64,000 nucleotides of DNA from Panorpa germanica (taxonomy: Eukaryota; Arthropoda; Insecta; Mecoptera; Panorpidae). The notes under the pieces were generated by a model. It did not search any database, had not been told where the DNA came from, and saw nothing but the letters and a program-made list of their open reading frames with translations. The first letter of the stretch is position 1. Every line of letters starts with the position of its first letter. The translations under genes and the position numbers were made by a program. Of the stretch, positions 12,643 to 25,600 are shown piece after piece. The stretch lies in contig OY783210.1 in assembly GCA_963678705.1 (NCBI GenBank), positions 15,687,331 through 15,751,330 on the forward strand, read 5' to 3'.

Positions 12643-12878
12643 ATGTTGTTAAAAACGCTTTTGAGTTTGTTAACAGTTTTAGATTTAGTGTACAGCGATT
12701 GTGTTCTAGACAAATTACAACGCAATATAATAGTGAATTCTGTAGTTATATTACGTGTTAAAATAATAGCCCCGTTAGAGGGGCGAAGCACCCTCAAAGT
12801 GGATACGAAAACAATTTACAAAGGCGAACAAAAGCTCCACATATTCATAAATAATATGAATGGCAATATACATGAGAG
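12643..12878 (+). CDS. Exon 1: signal peptide and start of NTR-like region
   Basis: This exon encodes residues 1-78 plus two bases of codon 79. The ATG at 12643 is the first Met after an in-frame TAA at 12601. A GTG at 12604 is also open but is not a credible eukaryotic start, and it would put charged residues ahead of the hydrophobic core. The first residues (MLLKTLLSLLTVLDLVYS) form a signal peptide with likely cleavage before Asp19-Cys20. The exon ends at a GAG-AG|GTAAGC donor. The region after Cys20 has the alternating hydrophobic pattern of a beta-barrel (VVILRVKI). Confidence 0.85.
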
Positions 12879-15800
12879 GTAAGCGCTTGTTTTTGGTTTA
12901 TGTGTTAAAGGATATGGGAGGAGAAGGCGAGGAAGGGAGGAGTGTCATGTTTTGTTTTATTTATTCGTACACACATGTTGTACGAAAAGAGTGAGTGGGA
13001 GTTACATTTACAACCTCTCTCTCCGTGTTTTGTGCTCTGTGTAATTAATTACAATGTATTTTGATTTTAATTATAAAATTTTAATTAAATACTTTAGTTT
13101 GAAAATGTGTTTTATGCATTATAGTATATGTACCATAGTTAGTGCATGTTTTTATTTCACCAAATGTATTTTTGATGTTTTGTATTACGTTTTTTATGGC
13201 TTTTGTATGGTGTAATTATATCCAAATTTAATTAAAGTTAAATGATAATAATTAGTTGTGCAAACCACAGGCGAATGTTCAGGGCGAATCTAGATTTACA
13301 GTTACCATTAAATTTCACATTAAATTCAATTATATCGAGTAAAAATTTCTCTAAATTTCAATTCATTTACTTCCAGTTTAAATTCTATTTCTCTTTATTT
13401 ATAACGTATTGGGTATCGCTTATAGTTTCGGCGCTTAAAAAAGAAAAGAAAGCATTTGACATGTCTTGTTTTATTGTTATACAAATAAAAAATTGATTTT
13501 AAGTAAGTTTTACTTCTTATCTATCTTTAATACAAGGTATACTATCCTTAACAAGGATATTCTTAAAGTATCCTTAAATTCTATTAAAAAAATTATGAGA
13601 ACGCTGCAAGAAGATATAAATTCAAAATTAATTCAAAATTAAATTAAGGCATTCATTTTTAAATATTTGATTTCTTAAAGTTTTATTGAAAAATTGATTA
13701 ATAATTATTTATTTCTTTAATTAATTTATTTACCGACGGCCTATATCCGATGCTTTTCTATGTTCGCAGTTTATATGGTGTACAGGCTTCATATATGCTA
13801 AGTACATAACATCGCTGCCTAATAAATGTTGATTATGTTTGCACTAAGTCAATTAAATTCAATTGCAACAAAACCCAGATAATAGCACAGGCCCGAAAAT
13901 TGAATTCAAAGACATAGCATGATGGCGTAGATATATCAATACTCTCGCTCACTGTGCCAATTTTATTATTTATTTGTGTCTTATAAATATCAACAAATCA
14001 ACAGAGACATTTACTTTAGAGACATTGGCTATCAGTTTCAGATCATTAGCAGTTTCATGAGTAAGCTAAAGCACCGCAGTAAACAATTTAGTGAAGTGTC
14101 TTGTTTTGTGACGTGTCTATCACTATTGGACTTCAAGTGCAGTTCGCATTAACTTTATCTTCATTTGTATTCTGACAGGTGGAGTGATTTCGCAATTTGT
14201 AGCCGATAAAATAGACATTTCATTGAACGACTGTGAGAAACTGAACTGTAAATTAACTCTTTCATGACAAAAAAATCATACCAACTTCCAAAATATTTAC
14301 TGGGACAAGACCAAGTAACTTTAGATATGTTAGATCGTTAAACATACAAAGATTTTTTGAATTACTATCGTGTTAAAATAGTTTAAGGTTTAATTTGGTA
14401 ATTAGATGTAATTACGTGATTTAATATTAAAAGAATGTAAAGTCTAACGACACACACACTAAATTAACAAATAAAATAATGATAAATATACGTAACTGTG
14501 TTTAGCGGGCGGGAATAACGATGCGTTTTCCATTTCATTCAACTTCATAACTAAAAGTATTGTTTGCGCCCCTGTGTAGAATATTTCCCACGAGTATAAG
14601 GTCCACGCAGCCTCCGCTTCACAAAATGTTTCAACCTCACGTAGTTTGTTGACGTGTCTCATTTTTCAGTAATGCTACGTAATACGAGGTAATACACTCG
14701 TACGGTGAGCAGTGGGGTGGAATGGAGTGAGAGGGGTGTCAGGCGGGACTGGAATGATTTATACATGAAATATTACGCGAGTGTGAGTGATGTTGTGTAT
14801 TGATACATGCTGCATAAATTATACTCAAACCAGAATTGACGTATGTGCTATTCATTATGGACCATGATTGTCATAAAATGTGTTCTGATAAAGAAATGAT
14901 TGCAAGTAGCGTTTCTAAATGTCAGTACTCTATTTTAATTGCATGTCGTTCACAAATTTACGTAACCATGAATCCATAAACTACAAAACCACTCAAAACC
15001 TTATTCTAAATTATATTTGACATCGTCTAGACGATATTATACGAATAGAGACCTTAGAAAGGGTGAAGGACTTAATAAAGCATTTTCATTTAGCGTACAC
15101 AAAGTGACCAAACGGGGCTACAATCTCTAAAGCCTTGATTACACGGTGCAAGTTACCGGGCGAGTTGGTTTGGTAGTTGGTTACTCTCATAGTGTGACCG
15201 CATTATGCGAGTTACTGTCGTATGTCAGTAGCTCGTATACGAGTTATTACAAAACAAAAAAAAGGTTTTCAATCGCCACTTTCCGCCACGTCCATTGCCA
15301 ATGGTTGTCAATAATTATATTTTTTGTTTAATATTTACTATCTCACGATTTACTGACAGGTTAGTAGCTCGCACCATAAAGGCTATCATTTTGTGAGTTA
15401 ACCCCCGTTCTATTGATAAGGTGGTGGATACCACTAGCTAAACAAAGTAAAAGATATTTCAAATAATATCTAAAGAACTTTTTAGAAGATATTTGTGTTG
15501 CTATCAATTCAGGCGCAATATTTATTCGTAAATTAAAGAATCTTAGTTTTGTTTAACATAAATTTATACTTTTAAATCTAACATATACTGTTATATTTTT
15601 AAGCGGTTTATTTGCTATTTATGTACGTTATATACTTAAGCGTTATTTAGTTACAAATATTTTATGTTTTTGCATTGCATAGCTCGATTTTAGACTTTTG
15701 GTAACTTGAATTAGTTATAAAGTTAAATGAATGCATGTATTGTGTTTGATTAATTAAATGCTATAATCTTCATATAAATTTTTAATTTAAATGAAATGAT

Positions 15801-18800
15801 TACACTGCTAAATTTACCCCTTAAAATGTTGTTACAGCGGACGAATCGAACTTCCCCTTAACGCCATCGCCAACGTTCCTCTGGAATGCAGATCAAATTG
15901 GAATTCTCACCCGACAGATGTCCTCTTTATTGGAGTTTTTGATAAGTTCCCAAACGTTATTCTAAGACCCTGGAAAGAAGAAGAAGAAGTTTCCATATGG
16001 GAAGAACTTGGTAAGAGAGAAAATTTATTTTTCTTAACAAAACTTTTAATGTGTATAACTTGTTATTTTATAAAATGGATATTATACTTTAAATACAAAA
16101 GTTTTTCTTTAGGAAAATTTATTATTACTCGTACTATCGAAGTGGAAATGTACAAGTACTTGCAGAGTTCTTTAAGTTGTTATTTTAGTTGGTGTTACAT
16201 GTAAAAGCACTTCAATTTAAATTCATTTTCTGATAGAGAACTTAAATTATGAACAACCACGATAACATTTCTAAAATGTATGTTTCCTTTTTTTGAAATG
16301 TTCCTTAAAATCATGGAGGAGATATTTTTCAAAAAGATAAATTATCATATTGGAAATATTGGAGAGATGGTATGTCACTACTTCTGTTTTTAAAGAATCC
16401 GGTAAAATATCAAACTCCGTGCTACGACAGCACTTTGAACGATGAATTTAAATGAAACACTTCTCCTTTATCAAAAGATTTACTATAATTCTTGTGGTCT
16501 TATTTTAATGTTCAGAATGCGCTTAAATTTGGACTCTGTATTTAGACGGTAACGCGTCTAATTCTGTTGACAAACTTGTCGTACCAAACTTTTCGTATTC
16601 TTTTTGTTAGAAACGCAGGATGACCAAACAAAATGGCTTTATTTTATTTTTAATGTTTTTGCTATTTGGCAGTACATTCTTGTGCCTTAACTCATTTATA
16701 TACATGTCATTGTGCTTAATTCAATTTTGATTCTTATTAAATCTAAACATTCTCACTCCTTCCAAGCGAAAAAAAAAATATAAATTTATCCTTATAAAAA
16801 TAAAAACAAAACTGCTACTGCTATTGCTTCGCTCCTCCTGCTGCTCTTCCTCCTGTTTCTACTCTGCCATTCCTTATCTTTCCTCTTTCCTTTTCTCTAT
16901 CTCTGCCATCCACCTCTTCCCTTTACTGCTCCCCTTTAATAACTGCCCAATATTCTTTTCGCTTATTACCTTTTTCTCACATGAAAACTTATTTTGCTCC
17001 AATGTTTCAAACAATTATAAAACAATATTAAAAAAAAAACAATATTAAATTAGCACAAAGAATATAAAGTAAATTAACAAATAAAACTACAACAGAAATT
17101 ACCAAGTAGCTGCACATTGTAGTTAAATGTCTACTTTTCTGTACTACATATTTACGTTTTCATTTTACATTTTCTGATGCGATATGTTTATTACAGGTTA
17201 CCAAGTAAACACAATTACGTATATTTAAAGTTTATGAAACATTACAAAAGTTACCTGTTCCGTAAACTATTTTACCTAATATACAAAGTTTTATGACCTA
17301 TTTTACGTATTTTTGATAAATAAGTTCATCCTTCTATCACTATTTTTCTAATGTCTATTATTAGTTCTATGTAGTCTTCTTATTAAAATAAATTGTACTT
17401 AAATAGCTATTACCTCGTCAAATGGGGCGCATTATTACACGCCAACGCCATTTTATTATCTTCTTAATATTGACCTTCCTCTCAGACATATTTAGAAAGG
17501 TCAATATTTATCTACACCTACACGTCCTTTAAAATCCTCAACAGTCCTCCGTAATTTCACGGTGTTAACCTCGACCAACAATGGAGTACAACGTACATAG
17601 AAGTCCACTCTATCGTACTCTACCACCCCTTGGTCACCCACAACTAATACAAACATGGAGCAGTAGCACCAGTCCATGTGCTTGCACTCTAATCATGTAG
17701 TTTCATGTTTACCCGGCGTTATGGAAAGCTGACTGGACTAAAATAAGCTACGGGATTAATAATATTAATGCTAATTACATATTAATGTAATCTACCATGC
17801 GAAAACGTGATACGTAATGACCGAAGTACAGTTGGTTACACAACTATGAATAGCGTGTCATGAACACGGGTGCAATTAGAGTGTTGAATGTAGGAGGAAG
17901 GGATAAGTGAAGGAGTAACACAGGAGTAATTAGTTATAATGACAATGATTACAAATACATAACCATTTATCCAATCATTTGTTATCATTAGGACTTAATG
18001 TAGAACAAGGTAAACATATTAATTACTTAGATCCTATCGATGACATATTTGCAAAAGCATCTCTTTTGAAATTGTAAAAATGATGGAAATATTACCTAGT
18101 ACTACTAATATAAGTCTGTATAGAACTTTCAAGCCGAAGATTTGAAGCGTGTAATAATATAAGCTAGTCTTATATACTATAGGACTAGCTCTTTGCCCCA
18201 TTGCATGGCAATGGGTGTGTATTATACGTTTGTTATAGAAAGAGAAACTTCTTATTTCTATAATTTTTAATAAAGTAATATCCGCTACACGTTAAATTGA
18301 TAAACTGCATTAAAAAATTTAAAATATCTTAATTTTTTTGGATTTTATAAGGAGTTCTTTATCGTATCTATGAATTTTTAGAAACCGTTATAAAATCCAC
18401 AAATGATAAAATATTTTCAATTTTTTAACGCAGTTCGTCTTCTTAAACATAAATGGATATAATTGCATAAAAAAATATTAAAAAATCAATAATTTTTCTT
18501 TTTGAAAAAAAAAGTCCAGAAATTTTTGGAACCCCTTATAAAATCCAAAATTGCTGAGATATTTCAAATTTCAGTTCGTCTTCTTAAACATAAATGGATA
18601 TAACTGCATAAAAATATATTAAAAAATTAATAATTTTCCTTTTTGAAAGAAAAGTACATGGATTTTTAGAACCCCTTATAAGATTCAAAATAGTTAAGAT
18701 TTTTTAAACTTTTTAACGCAATTCGTCTTTTTAAATATTAATGATTATAACTGTTTAAAAAAATATTAAAAAATCAATAATTTTTCTATTTTAAAAAAAA

Positions 18801-19596
18801 ATCCATACATTTTTAGAACCCCTTATAAAATTCACAAATAATAAAATATTTCAAATTTCTTAACGCACTTCGCCTTCTTAAACATAAATGAATATACTGA
18901 AGAATTTAAACGTATACCTGGAACATTATAAACAAGATATTCATAAAGTGACTGAAGAGTAGAACCCAATATCAATCTCTATTTGCAACTGCAATAACTT
19001 TATATTACCAACCCTTAGGAAATCGTTGACATTACAACGACCTCATAAAAAAACTCAGGCAATTAATAAAAGTAGTAATATTTACGGAGCATCCCTAGGG
19101 TGAAGATAGAATAATACGATTCAGAGAGACATATAATGAAAATGATATCTTATAAACCTCCATCCCTTAAGACTCTATATTCTCTATATAAATAAAGAAA
19201 AGCGTAAGTAACGTATCCAGTATTTTCAACCCCCTCCTGCATCCTCACCCTTCTGATAAAGTAGTCCATAAACACTCCAGGGGTTTAGAGATGGGGAAAA
19301 TGCTAGCTAAATCTAATAAAAATAATCCAGATAATGTTGTCGACGGTTTCTATAAATGTTATTGCTTCCTGGGGTTACAATCTGGTCCATTATCTGTATA
19401 CTCTATGGAAGATAATGAAATCTTATATTGTAAATTACGTGAAAATTGGATACTATTAAGACACTCTTATACATTTACGCAATCGTTGCATCGTTTGGAA
19501 TATCTTGTCAGTTTCCTTAAGGGGGGATGGGGGGAGGGTCAAGGTCAAAACGATAAAAAAGAAGCATATTTTTGATAATGCTTTATGACAACACAG

Positions 19597-19627
<31 letters not shown>

Positions 19628-22600
19628 TTCTATAATTACTACATGATAAAATGACTTTTGAAGAATACTTGTTGAAATTTTCATAAATAAATATCAAGAA
19701 ATGAGGCATTGACAGCGAATCTCCGCAGACGTCACAAAAAAAAGTAGTCACCAGATTTTCTGAAATCGAAAAACCAAAATGATTTTATTAGTTGATAAGT
19801 TTGTGCAGATAACGCTGTCGAGTTTTTCTTTTTTTTTATTCATTTTTAAACTTTTTACAGCACTTAAAAGTCAAAATACCGATTTTCTTAAAAGAAATCG
19901 GAAACTTTGTTAATTTAAAATACGTTAAAATAAAAATAGTGTACTTATAAAGAAAGAGTGTGCAAAATTTCAAAAAATCGGTCCAGTAGATTTTGAGCTA
20001 GAGAGGGCATCGACTCTGAAAAAGCTATGTGTGAGAAACCGAATTTAAAAGTTTCAAAGTAACACGAAAGCAGACCAGAGAGGTGAAGACTTAAAACTCT
20101 ATATCTCCGACAGTTTTACTCCAATCGACTTCAAAATTTTAAACAATAAACTTAATATGTTGTACAATAATATAAATAAATAAAAAGAAATGAAAAAGAA
20201 AAAAAAAAATGAAACCTTAACCTCTTAATGTTTTGTCAAATATGGAAATATAAATTATCGTCCAAGGTTAAAGAGCGTCTGTTAACTTTAGGCAATTTAT
20301 ACTGTTCGCATCAAACGCATTGGTTTAATTCACAAGAGATCTGTACCCCTGTAAACGTCCTCCCCCCTGCTCCCCAGGCGTTTAATACAAGTAGTGCGGA
20401 CCTGTCAACGCTTACCTTAATACGTCACTGATAAGCACATATCAAATATCAATCACATTATCAAAATAAAAAAAAACTCCAAGTCAGATATTTAAATCTG
20501 AAGATCTGAACTAAATTGAATTTATTTTTAATTAAATTCGCAATGATTTTAAGAGATATATTTCCCAAATAAAATGAATTTAGTAAAAAAAAATTTAATA
20601 AAAATGTCACAAAAGAATTCCTTACCTAATAATATAGGAGTCACATTATAAAGCCGAGCATGCCCCGAATAATAAATTCCAATTAGAGTCAACGAAAAAG
20701 TATAAATGTTATAATATCAGTCGTGTGGAATAAGAGAGGGGATCGATGAAGTGGAAAAGAGGGGCGGGATGAATTTTTAAATTAAATCCTGGATGGAATA
20801 AATACTCGGATTGATAAAGAAGAATCCTCGTATAGGTTTCTGCCAAAAATTCAGAAGATGAATATACTGCTAAGAGATTTATTCAATTAAATCTTTTTCG
20901 ATTCATCTTATAAACCAAATTAGTAGTATGATAAATTAATTTAATATTAAATTGAAATGAAAAGTGGAGGGTTTATTAAGAAATACAAATACTAAAAAGT
21001 TTATCAAAAGGAGTGGTTGTTTTAAATGCCATACGAAATTTAATATATTTAGTCTGGAGATACGAGATTATACATAAATTACCTCACAAAAACTTGTCAC
21101 GTTTTATGACACTCACTCTTCCATTTTGCTGTGACGATACTCATTTGAAAAGAAAATGTTTTATTTTTAACTTTTTTGGATGTCGAATTTTAGATTATAA
21201 ATTTATGAGTTATGTAAATATTGTATTTTTTTTTAATTTTATTTTTTATTTTATTGTTAATTGTGCGTGCCTTTCGGCTTTACAATCTACCGTATTTTAT
21301 TTCTTATTACATTTCATTCCTATCTTAACAATTCAGCCTTAAAACTAAACTTACTAATTTTATTTAAAACTAATTATTTTTCTAAAACTAAACTTAATTT
21401 ATTTATTAAAACTAAAAAAAATTATTTTAGACTTTTAGTACTTCCAAAAAGTGCTTTCCGCTTCTTCTTCTCTTGACCCTCTCTCTTCATGTTCCCCATG
21501 CAAACTAGATAACGAGCTGGACCAGATAACTGGATTTTATTTATGTAAATTTTAAATTAAAATTATAATGTAAATATTGTAAAAATTGCAAGGACTAATT
21601 CTTCAAGGTGCTGTTAACAAACGGGTGGACTGATCTTACTCAAATTTGGCATAGTAATTAAGTACAGTGCTACCAACTGACGCCAAAATTACCACAGACC
21701 CTTTTAAATTACAAACTAAAACAGACCTCTTATATGGTACTACTAGTATCTACAATGACAAATTGTTTCACAATAATCTAAACAATCTCATGTACTTTAT
21801 TCATTAGGTTGGACATCTTGGTCTGAATGGGGACCATGTAGTATTTCCTGCGGAAGTGGTATTCAACAAAGGCGTCGACATTGTCGTGAAACATCCGGTT
21901 GTGATAGCTACAACATAGAACAACGAGATTGCAACGTGTTCAACTGTTTAGGTAAGTTTATATCGTTATTATTCTCGTTTATTATTTTGTCATCATGTGT
22001 TACACCGCGTTATAACAAGTCGTTTATGTTGGAAGTGGGTCAAGTCCATCTCTTGTAATTGCTAGATGTTTGCGTGTTGCACTAATAAAAGACAGATAAC
22101 TTTTTATTAGTTTGTGGTGTCATTCATTGGAACTTTCAATGCTCATACAACATGGATTTTAAATTATTATGACCATGGATTTATTACAAATAAAACTATC
22201 ATACAAACTTCATACGTTTTACAAAGTGGATTTGCCCTGCTTTAAAAGTAGTGCTATACAGTGGTCCCTCTCAGGAAATGTATAGAATATATCGTTCTTG
22301 ATGGGGCCAACACTGCTTTATACAACAAACGACGCCGCTAACCGAATCGCGATGTTCTCCTTCTGCACGACAACGCGCGACTGTTTACAGCAGAACTAAC
22401 TCGTGGTAAACTCACTAAATTACACTGAAAATCTCTTAAACACTCACATTACAATCTAGACTTATCCCCATGTGACTACCATATGTTTGTTTCACTGAAG
22501 GAGGCAGTAAAAAGGGGTACAAACAGTACGTGTGCAATTTCTTCTGAAGCAGCCATCTTTTTTTCCACGAACAGATCAAAAAGCTACCTATATGGTGGAG

Positions 22601-25600
22601 AAAATGGATTTTTGCTAAAGGAAACTATCACATCACTCAATAAGTTCATTATATGACATATAGATGGCGCCACTATTCACAAATCCATATGATTTTTAGA
22701 TAGTACCAACCTTCAAACGATATGTGTCAAAATTTCATGACTTTCTGATATTCGTATATTCAAATTGTTAAGCCATTGCTTTGCTTGAACGGTATTTTTT
22801 TCTATTAAAAATCAATGCTTTATCAACACACAAAATTTATATTTTTACAGTGTTTTGAAAATTACAAAAGCAGTTTCAATATCATGAAATTTGGACACAA
22901 ATCGTTTAAAGGTTGGTACGATCTAAGAATCATTAAGATTCTTCTATAGCGGCACCATCTATATATCATTTTATGAACTTATGTAGAAAATCACTTCTTT
23001 TATAATTCTAAATCACTAATAAAACTGTTTAAAAATATTCCGGTTTATATTTGAATGACCCTCATAAATGCTAATATGTATAAGCACTCAACAACAGTGG
23101 TAAATAATCCAAATGTGAAAGCTCCCAGGCTCATACTTGTACCTACCATATATTTACAGTTACATAATTCCACAAAGCAGTTAAGTAAGTACTTATACAG
23201 TAACATATTTCACAATATTAAACCTTTGTAAATACCGCAACAAAGGATCTCATTTTCCAGGACATCTCCTTTTGTCATTTTTGTGAAAGCTTTAAGCTCG
23301 TGAAGCACAGAGTCGACGAGTCTTCGAGTTGTAAATTAGAAAGTATGTAAGATGAGTAATACACTTCTCGGCTAGAGAGCGGTATAAATAGGATTGTGAA
23401 GGAGGAGCGAGGGGGGGGGGAGGTATGTAGAGATGTAGTGGTGCTAACTTTATGTTTGTTTTGGGATTAACAATCAAGAAGGCGACAACACATCGACACG
23501 ACAACATCTGTCTGTGAAAGATATTCTTTCAGTGTATTAGTCCACGGTTCTCAGCTTCCAGTTGCAGAGATTTCGTTCCGTCTGAGTCTCAGGTTGATTT
23601 TATACAAAGTAATTCCTGAACATTTATATTTAAATGTATTACACTGTATGAAAATTAAATTAGAATATTACCATTTGTTTGTTTTTAGTATTTAAGATAT
23701 GTAGATCTTTGAATAGCTTTGTGGAGATAAGTGAACTGAAATTTCCATAGCTTTTCTAATGTTGCTGGCGTGAAACTACAAATGAACTCCATTGTGTAAT
23801 GTTAATTAAGGAACTAAGATAATATTTTACATTTCTTTGTTATGAGGTTTTGTAGAAAATTATACATGCAGCAATGTAACTAAAGAAAGAATTAAATTTT
23901 GAAGTTTTTCATAAAATTTGTATACACATATGCAGTGACGTAACACCAATAGTGTTGCCCTGAGAAAAAGTTTGTAAATGAGTTTCAAAATCTTTTTTTT
24001 TAGGCGTGGTTTTCAACATACAATGCTTTTAAATATACATTTGTAAATAAATATACTATTACCTAATAGAATAGGTTGTTGAATGGCAGGTTTACATTTC
24101 TAAAAACGTTTTCATGAGAACCTTTACCACTTGAAAAACTTTACTGACGAACTAACAAATTAACCAATGAATTTATGAAGAGATTTACATTCCTGTTTAG
24201 CAATTTTAAAAAGCCATCATTTAATATTAAAAAAAATTCTAAAGAACAATTTTTTACGAAATTAGGTTACCCAGTAAACAATTTGGTGAAGTGCCCTATT
24301 TAGTGACGTTTCTATCACTATTTGACTTCAATTATAGTTCGCATCAACTTTATCTTCATTTGTATTCTGACAGGTGGAGTATTTTATATAAAAAAATGTG
24401 AGAAACTGAACTATAAATGAACTCTTTCATGACAAAAAAATCATGACGCATCTTCAATATGATGTCAAAGTGACTCCAAAATGTTTACTGGGTACCTTAG
24501 ATCATAGGCTACAATGCTTTGACAAATTTTAAATAAGTTCTAGATTAGTATAAAAAATTGGCGCGAACGTAAGAACCTTAATTTTATCCAAGACAGCCAC
24601 TTGGAAAATTTTCTAATGAAGAGAGAGCCATTTAGCAGTTAATAAGGGGATAATGGGATTTTCTAAAGTATGACAAGAAGGAGGAAAAAAGTCATAAGTT
24701 TTATGATGATAACCTCCAATTTATAATTTGACTTTCAAAACCAACAAAAAACAATTAGAAAAATAAGACTAGTATAATTATTTTTTTTCAAATGTATGTG
24801 CCAAAATGAAAGATACTGATGTTCAGAAATACTTAAACGATAAAGGAGAAAGCTTATTAATCCTGTGTCATGAAACCTATATATAACACATGGGCTGAAA
24901 AGTCCCGGGCCTAACAAAGAAAACACAGTTTTTTTGGTTCAAAATTAGCTTTATTCATCAACGTAATCTCCATCAACAGCAACGCAATCATTCCAGCGCC
25001 GCTCTAACATTTCAATACCACTTTTGTAGAACGATTTATCTTTTGCCTTAAAATAGGCCTCAGTTTCAGCGATAACCTCTTCATTCGTGCGAAATTTCTT
25101 ACCGGCGAGCATTTTTGTCAGGTCTACGAACAGGCAGTAGTCGCTGGGAGCCAAATCTGGCGAATACGGTGGATGTGGGAGCAATTCGAAGTTCAATTCA
25201 TGTAGTTTTGCCATTGTTTTGATTGACTTGTGACACGGAGCGGTGTCTTGATGAAACAAAATTCAGAAATACTTAAACGATAAAGGAGAAAGCTTATTCA
25301 TCCTGTATCATGAAATCTATATATATATAAGAATAAGGCACTAAACTCATGTATACTTGCTATAAAATTCGCTTGTTCCTCTTAATTCTCTTAATGTTCT
25401 TCTTAAAAATTGATTATATTTTATTATACATTTTTTCTTTGAAAAAAATATTACGGACAAATTAAAATCAATTTATTATTTAAGTTTGTTTCCTATGTAT
25501 CGCATATGTTAAAACTAACCTAAATTTTATAAAGACTTATGTAAGGCGGTGTAAATAAGGTTAAACCTACGAATTTATCGAGTAGCCATTTCTCATATGT

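Larger units (their letters stand above)
12879..15837 (+). other. Intron 1 (2959 bp)
   Basis: GT/AG intron, phase 2. Holds Family B copy 1 and the Family H-like MITE. The remaining sequence is AT-rich without recognised content. Confidence 0.8.
16011..21807 (+). other. Intron 2 (5797 bp)
   Basis: GT/AG intron, phase 1. Holds LINE E copy 2, the hairpin at 17466, the tandem array at 18290, Family D copy 1 and LINE-like F copy 1. ORFs at 19291-19575 and 20228-20431 have no recognisable motif or splice support. Confidence 0.8.

Noticed and set aside
18185-18240. GACTAGCTCTTTGCCCC with the CATTGCATGGCAATG palindrome as a transposon terminus
   Set aside because: It resembles the start of insect repeats I recall only loosely; no matching second end or copy is visible in the window.
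18290-18905. Possible CRISPR-like array
   Set aside because: Units are ~145 bp, AT-rich and diverged with no short identical repeats or unique spacers, and the host is a eukaryote.
19291-19575. 94-codon ORF MGKMLAKSNKNN...
   Set aside because: It runs into the start of Family D and a G-rich tract, has no homologous motif, and sits inside intron 2 without splice support.
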